Of a stretch of 64,000 bases of DNA, positions 25,808 through 35,499 are shown in pieces. The translations under genes were made by a program, and so were the position numbers. Numbering within the stretch: position 1 is the first letter of the stretch; every line of letters begins with the position of its first letter. The notes beneath the pieces are model-generated. The model was not told the DNA's origin, did no database searches, and saw only the letters and a program-made list of their open reading frames with translations. The DNA comes from Petrimonas sulfuriphila (GTDB taxonomy: Bacteria > Bacteroidota > Bacteroidia > Bacteroidales > Dysgonomonadaceae): the NCBI RefSeq assembly GCF_051201015.1, contig NZ_JBPEHI010000014.1. The stretch is one strand, 5' to 3'.

Positions 25808-28393
25808 TTAACTTAATGGAACAGTTGTAGAAGCATCAATTAAAAGTAAACGGACCGGACCAATCAGGCCTGATGGTATTAATGGGGATTCTCTTGTGAA
25901 ATAATTATAAGTTGTGAAACAATATCTTCCTTTTGAAGGTCTTGGTTGGTTGTTCAAAAACCAATCCGGAAACTTTTTCATGTAACGAAACTTGCCGTAA
26001 CCAAAGTCAGCCATACCCCATTCCATATCTTCAGGTTCCTGTTCATCTCCAATTAACCGGTTTGCCCACACATTCGTAATTTCAATTAGTATTTCGTTAT
26101 TGTTCCTTTTTAATATTTCTGCAGGGATTTTTGTCATCCATGGATCACACCAGACTACTCCCAAATCTGTGCCGTTAACACGAACACGGGCAATGTGTTT
26201 GACATGACCTAAATCGACGAAAATATCTTTTCCCAAAAGCGTTTCTTCACAATCGAATAACTTGTGGTATGTAGCTGTACCGCTATAATATTTAATCCTC
26301 TTATCAGTATTTTCTGTCCAATCTTCCAATCTTGAAAAGAGGACTGGTCTCTCCGGACCACCCCATCTATGGTCAAAGGTTACCGACCAATCACGTGAGA
26401 TGTCTTTCACAACCTTATGATTCGGGAAATTTTTAAGGGAAAGGGTTGAAGATTTATGAGACAGGGGTGTCCTGAATACAATGAAAAAACTCTGTGATGG
26501 TGAAAAATTGAGGGGTATATGAATTCTTCCATCTTCAATTGTGTACGCTGGTAAATCACGAATAGTGGTTGTGACAGGATCCCATAGTTCTGGTTTATTA
26601 CCGGCATAAGGAAACGAACATATGACATTTCCCTGTTCCCGTGAAACATTGGCAACAAAAAAGAAGTGGATTGTTTGGTGGCTCCGTTGGATTGACTTCA
26701 GTGATATATTGCTTTCATTTGTGACTACTTTAAAAGCATTGGGGTCATCAACGTTCTTTCCGTAGAGTAACATGGCCTGACAGCGGTGCCAATATTTAAA
26801 CATTGCTTTACCGTGTTCCCACCATGTTTGAGTATGGTCAAAATGTGTACCCCATTGTCCCATAGAGACACCGGGCTTGTATTTCTCCGCATAGGGTTGC
26901 TGCGTAAAACGGTGAAGAACGAATCGATTGATACCCTCACAAAAAGCCTCATCGCCAATTGCTTTGAGCCCGTGAGGTGTCTCTGACCACATACTCATGG
27001 ATGGCTGGCCTGAAAAAGCTTCTGCTTCTATAAGATTTTGTCCGCTCTTCCTGGCAGCTTCGATAGTGGGTTTAACCTTGTAGGGAGTATATCGGTTATT
27101 CGTTGTCCAAAATTCTGTCATAACACGATCTACCTTCGGCAAAACATCTTCTTCTTTCCAGGGACCTCCATACGGTTCACTCGAGAAGATGAGATTGGCT
27201 TCGTGTAATTTTTTCTGAATGATAGAGAAATAGACATCTGCATGAAGGTCTCTCACTGTGGCATTAAAATCTTGCTTGAATTGTCTAGTCTTGATACTGT
27301 CTACAAAAATTTTGTCAGCAAAAGTCAATAGATAAGGCGTGAGATCGTATCCCCTTCTGGCATAAAATTCTTCTTTCATACGGGGTGTCCAGTTGGCGTT
27401 TCCTGCTTCATAGCTGTCGAAGTGAAAATGCGAGAAGGTATTACCAACAAGATCTTTTAGATGTTTCTTAGATTCACTGATAATGTGATCCAGATGAAAA
27501 GAAACAGCATCTGGATTCATTTTATCGCATTCAAATCCAGCTGCTTTCCATTGAGCTGGATAAATTAATGCCCCCATGGTAGTGTGTCCAAATCGATATA
27601 TTGTCCATTTCCCTTCCGGTAACATGCAATCAACCGTATTGTTGGCATTCATTTTGTCTGTCAGATCAATGATTTGATCCGGGCTAACAGGTTTATTATC
27701 GTCAGGAATGGCTAAAAGAGCAATATCTTTGAAATAGGTGTTACGTTCCGGGATAACGGGCTTTTCCAATTTTCCGGTTTCCGGGTTGTGTACCGGACCA
27801 AGCATAACCGCTCTCGGGTCAACCGTGGGTTTGGGGATGTACAATGAGATGGGCTTTCCTCCCTCTGCTGCAGTTTCCGAATAACATATCTGCTGCATGG
27901 AATATTCAACAGGAATCCATTTTCCTCCACTTGTCTCATAGCCCGGGCAATTATTCATTCCAAAGTCCATCCCCAGTCTCTTTGATTCTTCGGCCGCGAA
28001 CCGGACAAGTTCCCACCACGGTTCGGTCCATGCAACGATGTTTTTCTGAAAGGAGTTTTCGAAATCATATGCGAAAACCGTATTTACATCAGTTAAACTA
28101 AACATGGTTGTCCCGCCAAAGCCAGCCTCATGTAATGTTTCCAAGTCGCGAGTGATACCTTCTTTGCTGATGCTTGTACCCATCCACATCCACATGACTC
28201 TTGGCTTTGCATTCGCAGGTGGGGAAATGAACAAATCAACCAATTCGTCTGATAGTTTGGTATTGTGTTGATTGATTTGGAATGCAGTGTTCTCAGGGTT
28301 GGTATTTTGTGCGAAGATATTAATCAGCGATGCGAATATCAATGTTAAAAAACCAGATAATATCCTGATTATCTGCAGATTATCTATTTTCAT
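25808..28393 (-). CDS. GH106-family alpha-L-rhamnosidase-like enzyme, secreted
   Basis: From the ATG at 28393 the protein has 861 residues and a Sec signal without lipobox (LIFASLINIFAQNTNPE). A longer start at 28429 would overlap the preceding gene. The TIM-barrel begins PPANAKPRVMWMWMGTSISK with DLETLHEAGFGGTTMFSL, typical of GH106. The C-terminal jelly-roll (RVRVNGTDLGVVWCDPW) and the ITNVWANRLIGDEQEPED signature also match. GH106 enzymes remove alpha-L-rhamnose by inversion, some from rhamnogalacturonan-II chains. It follows another GH106 gene by 10 bp, as a tandem but diverged pair. Confidence 0.92.
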   Translation of the reverse strand: MKIDNLQIIRILSGFLTLIFASLINIFAQNTNPENTAFQINQHNTKLSDELVDLFISPPANAKPRVMWMWMGTSISKEGITRDLETLHEAGFGGTTMFSLTDVNTVFAYDFENSFQKNIVAWTEPWWELVRFAAEESKRLGMDFGMNNCPGYETSGGKWIPVEYSMQQICYSETAAEGGKPISLYIPKPTVDPRAVMLGPVHNPETGKLEKPVIPERNTYFKDIALLAIPDDNKPVSPDQIIDLTDKMNANNTVDCMLPEGKWTIYRFGHTTMGALIYPAQWKAAGFECDKMNPDAVSFHLDHIISESKKHLKDLVGNTFSHFHFDSYEAGNANWTPRMKEEFYARRGYDLTPYLLTFADKIFVDSIKTRQFKQDFNATVRDLHADVYFSIIQKKLHEANLIFSSEPYGGPWKEEDVLPKVDRVMTEFWTTNNRYTPYKVKPTIEAARKSGQNLIEAEAFSGQPSMSMWSETPHGLKAIGDEAFCEGINRFVLHRFTQQPYAEKYKPGVSMGQWGTHFDHTQTWWEHGKAMFKYWHRCQAMLLYGKNVDDPNAFKVVTNESNISLKSIQRSHQTIHFFFVANVSREQGNVICSFPYAGNKPELWDPVTTTIRDLPAYTIEDGRIHIPLNFSPSQSFFIVFRTPLSHKSSTLSLKNFPNHKVVKDISRDWSVTFDHRWGGPERPVLFSRLEDWTENTDKRIKYYSGTATYHKLFDCEETLLGKDIFVDLGHVKHIARVRVNGTDLGVVWCDPWMTKIPAEILKRNNNEILIEITNVWANRLIGDEQEPEDMEWGMADFGYGKFRYMKKFPDWFLNNQPRPSKGRYCFTTYNYFTRESPLIPSGLIGPVRLLLIDASTTVPLS

Positions 28394-28403
28394 GTGTGTG
28401 GTA

Positions 28404-31400
28404 TTAATTATGATATTCAACGGTTTCAATTGTTACCGGTCCAAAAAGACCTGATGGCTGTAACTTACTTTTTGTATTGTAAGGATTGACAAAACTCCAT
28501 GTCTCTCTCTTATGGTCAGGAAGTAGCTGGTCACCTATCAGTCGGTTCATCCAGTTGTTTACCACTTCTATCTCCAGTTCGTTTTGTCCCGGTTTCACCC
28601 CTTGGGTGATATCCAGCTTGTAGGGATAGGACCATACTCCCCCTGCATAATTACCGTTGATTTTCACTTTGGCCATGGCGGTCAGGCTACCTAAGTCTAA
28701 CTCAATGGTCTTATTCCCTTTGTTATCAGGAGCTTTGAATGTAATAGAATAAGTGGCTGTTCCGGAATAGTATTTTATAGAATCATTCCGGGAGGTAGTC
28801 CAGTCGTATAGAGTATCAAACACTAGTGGGCTGGCAGGCCCTCTGAAAGCGGGATCAAAGGTGACACGCCAGGGTCCTTTCAGATCAGCAATGATTTCCG
28901 GTGTCGGATAGTTCTCTTCAAGATTGTTCATTACATTTTTTCCTGCTTTGTTCCTAAATACAATAAATACACTCTCGTATGGAGCTAGTTTCAGAGGTAC
29001 AACCGTAGATTCTGTTTTGGCTTTGAATGCAGGAAGAGGCCTGATGTTACCGTTGTTCGTTTCCCACAGTTCTGGTTGTTTACCGGTAACCCTGAATTCA
29101 GGCTGGATCACTGTTTCTTTATCGGTCTGGTTGCTAAGGAAATAAATGTCTATTCCCTTCATTGTCCTGTGTCCGTAGTGGATGGAATTATCCTCAGGCA
29201 GTCTGCAGTCGGGGATCTGGTTGATGCTGCGAAAGACCTCCTCCAACGTTAATCCATCCATGATCCGTCCTTTTCCGTAGGTTCTTTCTTTCACCTTTAT
29301 CCCGTCCACTTCGGCCCACAGCTCGGCAGCCGTTCTCATCACTTCCCGGTCAGCCTCCGGCTGATTCTGAAGGCTGGGTGAGCGGGAAGGGGCGGGGCCG
29401 TGAACTACGGCTCCATCCTGTACCAGTTGTTTAATTTTTTTGAGAAGCTCGGGCCTCATTGTTTCGAGTTTTGGCAACACCAGCACTTTATACTGTGTGC
29501 CGTGCGGTAAGGTGAGTTTGCCATCCTTTACTTCTATGTCCCTTAGAATTACCTCGGCATTGATGTAATCGAACTGGTATCCGACGGGCAGTGGTGGATC
29601 GGTGGTCCCTGTCATTTTAGGAGCATCTTCTCCAATAAAATACGCTACGTCAGCAACGTTCAGACCCTGCTGGAGCATGAAATTTACTCTTTTCAGGTAT
29701 TGTATATACACGTCCAGTTGAGAGAACCATGTATTTTTCCGGTCGAATTCGTTTCCGAACCAGGCATTCACACCCGGATTCCTATCTTCATAGGGCTGCA
29801 TGATATAGACGTGAAGCAGAGTGCTGTTGATCCCTTCGGCGAAGAAACGGTCGTTCCGTTGTTTCATTTTGGCGGGATAACGCGAATAAGCCGGCCCACC
29901 CGAGGTGTTTGATTCGGCTGATATTTTGTTTTTTCCGTAAATGTGTCCGGCCGAGGTTGCGGCTCTGTTTTCGATATCTCCCAACTCTCCCTCGCTCCAG
30001 AACTCACCGCCGATCTCATCGGATTGTCCTCCATACATCAGAAATTCCCCGGGAAATCCCCAGTGTCCGTAGTTCTCGAGCCATGTTCTTAGTCCGTGCT
30101 TGTGGCTGACATCCCTTAATCCGCCCACATAATCGTACGCCACTTTGTCTGCAATCATCCTCCTGATATCCCACAGGAACCTGTCCGATTCGAGTTGGCT
30201 GTTTACTACCACTCCTTCGAATACGGGTAGGAAAGGTACAGGGTTGTACCCGTATCTCTCCCTGAACTCATCGAGGAATCCATCGGTAAAGTTTTGTCCT
30301 CCTGTTTCGTAACTATCTTGTACTACTACTTTGAATGTTTTCCTGTCCTGTTCGGGTACCCTTCTTATGATTTCTCCTATAAACCTGTCGAAATGTTCAG
30401 CTACCCACTTTTTGCTCATTTTGTCCACCTCCAGGCCGGTCGCTTCAGGAGAAGCCGGGCTGTTTGTCACACGGGTTGTCGTCATCCCCATCCGCAGTAT
30501 CCTCCAGTTTCCTTCAGGTACCTCCCAGTTTAGGGTTCCATCTGTAGAAAGAGATTCCGAAATATCGATTACCTGGTCTGTTTGAACTGCCAGGCTTCTG
30601 TCATCCGCTTCGGGTTGTTCCCGCCAAAGATAAGCATCCCAATAAGGCAGAGGGGTAGGGTGCATCTTGGCCAACGTCTTTTCGCTGTATCTTTCCACCT
30701 TAGGCAGGCCGCTGATTTCCACCTCGGCCAGGTTCAAAGGCTTGCGTATGTTTTTAAGCACCAGTTTAAAGCTTTGTGATGTTGTAGCCGGAATGGAAAT
30801 CACGACTGGGGCGAAAGGTTTGAAGCCCACGTTCAGGCTTATGTTCGATCGGTTGACACTGAATTCCGAAACAATCCTGTATTCCCCCCTGTCGTCCTTA
30901 GCCTGAAAGACCGCTTCTACGGAAGCCGGTGTTTCGGCCAATGTAACGGTTACGCTTCTTGCCGTAAAAGGCTGCCCGGTATCAAACGTAATAGTAAATT
31001 CACTTGCCGGAGAAATTGATAGGGAAGTAGCTCCGTTTTTGTCAACAATCCTCGACAACTGTTGGTGGGAAGGAACTGAGCTTATCGTCGCGTTCTTGTC
31101 GTTTACATCCGGTTGAACGTTACCGGGCATCCGGTATGCCAATACTTTAACATCCTGAAAAAAATCGGCAGGCGGATCAATTTTTTGCGATAATTTTTTT
31201 GGCCCTTCCACCGTTAACTGGGAAGATATAAGATACCGCATGGATTCTTCGGGTTTTATCCACGGCCCACCCGACTGGCTCCACCCGGGGGAGTTGAATA
31301 TCCCTATTTCGATACCTAAGTCAGAGGCTGTCTTTAAAGCCAAATGCATAATTTCCCACCATTCTTCAGTAAACATTTTAACGTCTCCAGAAGGGAGGTC

Positions 31401-31655
31401 ATTGAGTCCGATGTTGCCAATAAAAGCCCTGTTTATCCCCACTTCTTTCATGGCATGGAGGTCTTTAATAACCCCTTCCCTGGAGATGTTATCGGAGATC
31501 CAGTACCAGTAAACACTGGTTTGAACCGTGTCGGGTGGGGAAATAAAACCGGATTCCAGGGATTTTGATTGTTGGAGAATGGTCTCGGTATTATTCTGTT
31601 TACACGAAGTGAAAAGTAATAGAAAGAGAGAGAGGCCACATAAAATCTTTACCAT
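28404..31655 (-). CDS. GH106-family alpha-L-rhamnosidase, lipoprotein
   Basis: This 1083-residue lipoprotein (lipobox FTSC, Cys near residue 18) has full GH106 architecture. TSVYWYWISDNISREGVIKD opens the TIM barrel with HAMKEVGINRAFIGNIG. An inserted beta-sandwich spans about residues 210-320. The catalytic barrel continues with FKVVVQDSYETGGQNFTDGF and a C-terminal jelly-roll (VKINGNYAGGVWSYPYKLD) ending EVVNNWMNRLIGDQLLPDH. GSYETG/QSDEIG-like acidic patches lie in the barrel. It is about 220 residues longer than the neighbouring GH106, mostly from the inserted sandwich. It likely removes terminal alpha-L-rhamnose at the cell surface. Confidence 0.93.
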   Translation of the reverse strand: MVKILCGLSLFLLLFTSCKQNNTETILQQSKSLESGFISPPDTVQTSVYWYWISDNISREGVIKDLHAMKEVGINRAFIGNIGLNDLPSGDVKMFTEEWWEIMHLALKTASDLGIEIGIFNSPGWSQSGGPWIKPEESMRYLISSQLTVEGPKKLSQKIDPPADFFQDVKVLAYRMPGNVQPDVNDKNATISSVPSHQQLSRIVDKNGATSLSISPASEFTITFDTGQPFTARSVTVTLAETPASVEAVFQAKDDRGEYRIVSEFSVNRSNISLNVGFKPFAPVVISIPATTSQSFKLVLKNIRKPLNLAEVEISGLPKVERYSEKTLAKMHPTPLPYWDAYLWREQPEADDRSLAVQTDQVIDISESLSTDGTLNWEVPEGNWRILRMGMTTTRVTNSPASPEATGLEVDKMSKKWVAEHFDRFIGEIIRRVPEQDRKTFKVVVQDSYETGGQNFTDGFLDEFRERYGYNPVPFLPVFEGVVVNSQLESDRFLWDIRRMIADKVAYDYVGGLRDVSHKHGLRTWLENYGHWGFPGEFLMYGGQSDEIGGEFWSEGELGDIENRAATSAGHIYGKNKISAESNTSGGPAYSRYPAKMKQRNDRFFAEGINSTLLHVYIMQPYEDRNPGVNAWFGNEFDRKNTWFSQLDVYIQYLKRVNFMLQQGLNVADVAYFIGEDAPKMTGTTDPPLPVGYQFDYINAEVILRDIEVKDGKLTLPHGTQYKVLVLPKLETMRPELLKKIKQLVQDGAVVHGPAPSRSPSLQNQPEADREVMRTAAELWAEVDGIKVKERTYGKGRIMDGLTLEEVFRSINQIPDCRLPEDNSIHYGHRTMKGIDIYFLSNQTDKETVIQPEFRVTGKQPELWETNNGNIRPLPAFKAKTESTVVPLKLAPYESVFIVFRNKAGKNVMNNLEENYPTPEIIADLKGPWRVTFDPAFRGPASPLVFDTLYDWTTSRNDSIKYYSGTATYSITFKAPDNKGNKTIELDLGSLTAMAKVKINGNYAGGVWSYPYKLDITQGVKPGQNELEIEVVNNWMNRLIGDQLLPDHKRETWSFVNPYNTKSKLQPSGLFGPVTIETVEYHN

Positions 31656-31677
31656 GATGTTTTGCTTAAATATAAAT

Positions 31678-33444
31678 CTACTTGATAACGTTTATTTCTT
31701 TCGGTGCATGAACGGTGGTATTTATCTTTCCGTCAGCCTGCTTTACATGTTTAACATAAACCTTTCCGTATGGGGTAGGGTAGTTGCCTTCGGCAAATTT
31801 CAGGTTCCCCAGGTTGGGTTTTATCCGGATTGTTTTGGCGCCGGGTTCTACAACCTTAATGCCTAAAACGTGTTCCGTCAACCAGGTAGTGGGTCCTGAA
31901 GCCCAACCGTGGCACAGGCTTCCCCTCAGCCCTACGTAACAGTAGTCGCCGCCATCTGCGTGTATGTCGTATTTTGATTCGGAAACCAATTCATCAATCC
32001 GGCCTGCATTTTTTCTTTCTTCATAGATGAAATTCTCCCAAAAAGTAGTAGCTCCCAGGTCCAGCATAGCACCCCAATAGTCCGAGATGATGTCCATGGC
32101 TTCTTCGTATTTTCCGTCTTTAGCCAATGCTTCCAGCATGTAATATCCGTAGAAAGTGGCAAAATCGGTTGCCCCGTCCTTCAATATCACTTTTGATGCA
32201 GAAGCGGAAGGGAGAACGTTGGCGATGGACAGCAGGGCGGCTGCCTGTTTGCTGTCCCGGTGTGAAGGGATGTATTTCTGCATGGAGGATAAGCTGGATA
32301 GGCACATCTTTTTTAGCGCCTCATCCTTTAACCAGCCAGCAATATCTTCTCCCGCTTTCAGGCTCATGATCGTCAGGGCTTGCAACCCGGAATGAATAAC
32401 ATCCTTTTTCTCTGACGTGGGCCAGTCTAAAAAGCGTCCACCGTCGAGCTCTTCCTTTCCGTTTGATACCCGGGCAACAATTTGTTGAATAAGGGCGTTC
32501 AAGTATGTTTGCTGTTCTTTCAGGTATGCTAAATCTCCCTGATGCAGGTATAAGTCCCGGTGAATAATAATCCACCATAAAGAATAGGAGGAGATGGTGT
32601 TCATCCATCCGGGTAAAGGAGTTGTGTCTCGGGCAAAATCGAGGCTTTTCCTGACCACTTCATTTTTCCCGAATACCGTGTTTATTGTCATCACCTCCGG
32701 ATGCATGTCGCCGACCCAAACAAGCCGGTCGCGTTTAATCCCGTCCCAGAGGTACTCCTGCATGTTCAAATGGACAGTATATGCACCGGTTTCCCATATT
32801 CTGTTTAGCCTTTCGTTGTCGCACCTGAAGGATCCGGTATAAGGAATGTCCCGGTACCGGAAGATGGCCCTGACCGCCTTTAACGGAAGATCTTCGTTCA
32901 AATCCAACAGATCAATTCGTACGAACCTGAATCCTGAATTTCCCACTTCAACACTTCCCAGCCATGGCAACTCGATGATAAAATCCCTTAATGAATGATC
33001 GTTAGTGGCAGAATTCATTCCGGGAACAGAGTTGTCAATGCTGTTACTCATCGCTTCCGAGACCGATTCTCCCAGCCTTACCCTTACCTTTAGCGGTTTT
33101 TTGTTTCCCCTGATTCCGGCTGCTAGCTGGAGACCGCCATAGAGTTCCGTCCCAAAATCCAGTAAAACCGATGCCTGTTTATCTGTATCGGAACGCATGA
33201 CGCACATTCCGGCACCGCTTGTGGATAGCTGACCGTCAAATTCTTTCAAAAGAACCTCCGGGTTTTTTACATGCTCTCCCGTTTGATCGGAAGACCAGAC
33301 TAGTTTGGCGGGAGTGACGTAACTTTGAGTCATATCATCCTTTTGTAATCTGTTCTCAAAAGCGTTTTTCAAAATATTGTTTTGAGAAAACAGAGTGCTT
33401 GCTCCAAGCAAAATTATTGAAAACAGTAAACTCTTGATTTTCAT
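31678..33444 (-). CDS. Short six-hairpin glycosidase, rhamnosidase-related
   Basis: This 588-residue protein has a Sec signal (LLGASTLFSQNN) and no lipobox. One N-terminal beta-sandwich (about residues 60-200, VLLDFGTELYGGLQL) precedes a six-hairpin barrel. The loop at the GH78 acid site reads WDGIKRDRLVWVGDMHPE near residue 234, a variant shared in form with the short enzyme at 22934-24571. GATTFWENFIYEE matches the GATTIWE base segment, and a short C-terminal sandwich closes the protein. It lacks the Fn3 module of full-length GH78. It is likely an exo-glycosidase on a rhamnose-like sugar; the exact family is uncertain. Confidence 0.87.
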   Translation of the reverse strand: MKIKSLLFSIILLGASTLFSQNNILKNAFENRLQKDDMTQSYVTPAKLVWSSDQTGEHVKNPEVLLKEFDGQLSTSGAGMCVMRSDTDKQASVLLDFGTELYGGLQLAAGIRGNKKPLKVRVRLGESVSEAMSNSIDNSVPGMNSATNDHSLRDFIIELPWLGSVEVGNSGFRFVRIDLLDLNEDLPLKAVRAIFRYRDIPYTGSFRCDNERLNRIWETGAYTVHLNMQEYLWDGIKRDRLVWVGDMHPEVMTINTVFGKNEVVRKSLDFARDTTPLPGWMNTISSYSLWWIIIHRDLYLHQGDLAYLKEQQTYLNALIQQIVARVSNGKEELDGGRFLDWPTSEKKDVIHSGLQALTIMSLKAGEDIAGWLKDEALKKMCLSSLSSMQKYIPSHRDSKQAAALLSIANVLPSASASKVILKDGATDFATFYGYYMLEALAKDGKYEEAMDIISDYWGAMLDLGATTFWENFIYEERKNAGRIDELVSESKYDIHADGGDYCYVGLRGSLCHGWASGPTTWLTEHVLGIKVVEPGAKTIRIKPNLGNLKFAEGNYPTPYGKVYVKHVKQADGKINTTVHAPKEINVIK

Positions 33445-33462
33445 TTTTAAATAATTAAATGT

Positions 33463-35337
33463 TTATTCCGTTTTTCTCGGATCCACTAACTGCGGCATCC
33501 AGACTTTAAAAAAGGGGTAGGTGCCCATTGTATTGCCAGCAGAAGCATAGTCGCATAAATTTACTTCAACGGGTTCTGCGTTGTATTCGGTATAAGCTTC
33601 GGGCAGGAACTTAGCGGAAAAAACCATCCAAGCATCGGAATTATGGTTTTTTTGGGGAGTTAAGTGGATAAATCCGTTCTTGTCTTTTATTGGAGCGATT
33701 ACGGCTTCGAGTTTAGGGCCGGCCAACCTTTCGTCTCGCGTTAAGACAACAGGTCCGCGTGTGATAGCAACGTTTACCGGGCTTTGACCCGTATAATGGA
33801 GTTCCCCTTTCATATCCAATCTGATTTGAATCTTATCACCCTCTTTCCAGGTACGGCTGATTTTCAGGTAATCGCCCCGAGTCACCTTTTCAACCGGCTG
33901 GTCGTTGATTAAAACGGTTGACTCATCACTCCAAGAGGGAATCCTTAAGGCCAACGTCATGTTTTCAGCCGTTTTCATTTCAAGCGATATATTCACATTT
34001 CCCGAAACAGGATAATCCGTATGTTGTTTTACGGTAATTACATTTTTTTGGGGTGAAGTTGTTTGATAAGAACCTTCCATGTAGAAATTTATATTCAGGC
34101 CTTCGTTGCTCGACATAACTGCTGTTAAGGGAATAGTGAATAATCCGCGAGGCCCGCTGGCATTGCAGCAGTTCAATCCCATTCCACATTGCTCCGATCC
34201 GGGTAGCCTTTGGCCGGAAAGCGGTGTATATTTTGCCCAGTCAGACCCATCGGGTCTCATTGCTCCCAACAAAGCATTGTAATATGCCCATTCAATGGCG
34301 TCGGCATACTTTGACTCGCCGGTCAGCCTGAGTAATTGTTGATTGAATTTTATCCACGTAACGGTCACGCACGTCTCCTGATAATGCGCTATGGGGACGT
34401 GCTGGATTTTTTTTCCGGAGAACCAGGCTTCCATTGCCGCACCCGAACCTGCAATATTTATTTCGGTATCCGTAATGCTTTGCCAGGTTTGCTCTGCAGC
34501 TTTTTTGTAAGATTCTTTTCCTGTAATCCGGTAGAGCTCAAGCAACCCTTCGTAGCACGACATCATTTCATATGCTTTTTGTCCCTGTTCCCATCCGTAC
34601 CAATTTTCAGCCGGTTTTGCAAATCGTTGACCCACAGGAACCGATGCTTTGGAAATAAGCTGAGGCCCTTCTGGCGTTTCCCATTGACGAACAATTTCTT
34701 CCGCAAAATCCAGATACCTTTCATTCCCGGTTCGCATGTAGAGCTGACAAACCGGTTCCAGGACAGAAGAGGCAGCCATACCTCTGTGGTTACCCATTTT
34801 TACAATCAGGGCATTTTTATCCGCTAATTCCTGGATAAGAAAATCTGCTTCTTTTGCAGCCGCTTCCAATGCCTTTCTGTCTTTTGATACATCGTAATAA
34901 GCAATTAAACCCAGCATAACGTATTTTCTTCCCCAGATATCCCACGCTTTCAACCGGCTTTCGGAGGCATAATTGCCAATGTAGCCTTCGGGAGTCTGTG
35001 TTGCCATCAGTTCGTACGCTGCATTTTTAAGCTTATTGATAAGTTGCTGGTCAGGGCGGTAGGAATAAGCCAGTATGGCTGAAGTGAACCATTTTCCCCA
35101 GAATTCGCTCTGCCAGCAGCTGTGCTCATCGTGGATTGTGAACGGACGGATCAACCGGTGAGCATCCTGTGCCAATACCCGGTTGTTGAAAGAAGCATCA
35201 AGCTTTTCTCCAATATGGCCTTCAATATTTGCCGTTGTTGCAGGTGAAAGTTTGTCCTGAACAGCCGATTTTACTTTTTTTTGGGGAAATAAATGAAAGC
35301 TGCTGAAAAACAAGATCAGCAACAGGTAATACTTCAT
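33463..35337 (-). CDS. GH127-type beta-L-arabinofuranosidase-like enzyme
   Basis: This 624-residue protein has a Sec signal and belongs to the DUF1680/GH127 group. After a region with HEDQ-like and HDEHSCWQSEFWGKW motifs, the (alpha/alpha)6 barrel carries YQETC near residue 320 and CGMGLNCCNASGPRG near 389. In GH127 the Glu and Cys of ETC and the paired Cys of CC form the zinc-bound site in which a Cys is the nucleophile, and all are present here. C-terminal beta-sandwiches follow. It is the only non-rhamnosidase exo-enzyme of known type in the run, which suggests arabinofuranose side groups. Related families GH137/GH142/GH146 cannot be excluded. Confidence 0.88.
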   Translation of the reverse strand: MKYYLLLILFFSSFHLFPQKKVKSAVQDKLSPATTANIEGHIGEKLDASFNNRVLAQDAHRLIRPFTIHDEHSCWQSEFWGKWFTSAILAYSYRPDQQLINKLKNAAYELMATQTPEGYIGNYASESRLKAWDIWGRKYVMLGLIAYYDVSKDRKALEAAAKEADFLIQELADKNALIVKMGNHRGMAASSVLEPVCQLYMRTGNERYLDFAEEIVRQWETPEGPQLISKASVPVGQRFAKPAENWYGWEQGQKAYEMMSCYEGLLELYRITGKESYKKAAEQTWQSITDTEINIAGSGAAMEAWFSGKKIQHVPIAHYQETCVTVTWIKFNQQLLRLTGESKYADAIEWAYYNALLGAMRPDGSDWAKYTPLSGQRLPGSEQCGMGLNCCNASGPRGLFTIPLTAVMSSNEGLNINFYMEGSYQTTSPQKNVITVKQHTDYPVSGNVNISLEMKTAENMTLALRIPSWSDESTVLINDQPVEKVTRGDYLKISRTWKEGDKIQIRLDMKGELHYTGQSPVNVAITRGPVVLTRDERLAGPKLEAVIAPIKDKNGFIHLTPQKNHNSDAWMVFSAKFLPEAYTEYNAEPVEVNLCDYASAGNTMGTYPFFKVWMPQLVDPRKTE

Positions 35338-35411
35338 GAGAATAAATTTTTATTGTAAATCTCAGTTATCTATTTTTCTGTTTTCATTCCATGAATCCAG
35401 CGTTTAGGTCC

Positions 35412-35492
35412 CTATACCAGACTTTCCCTGGGCAAAGCTAAGAAAAATTGCGAAGGAAAGCCGGTAAAAGGCACTAAAAACAGTCGTTTCAT
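35412..35492 (-). other. 26-codon ORF, possible relic of a secreted-protein gene
   Basis: Seven bases after the GH78 stop, an ATG at 35492 opens a 26-residue reading frame beginning MKRLFLVPFTG. It is hydrophobic like a signal peptide and ends at a TAG. It lies inside a 162-bp gap, the second-widest in the operon. It may be a degraded gene start or chance; nothing supports expression. Confidence 0.2.
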
Positions 35493-35499
35493 GAGTTGT

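Noticed and set aside
34336..34827. Plus-strand open frame of 163 codons
   Set aside because: Antisense to the GH127-like gene; Cys/Phe-rich composition typical of a reverse-frame artefact.
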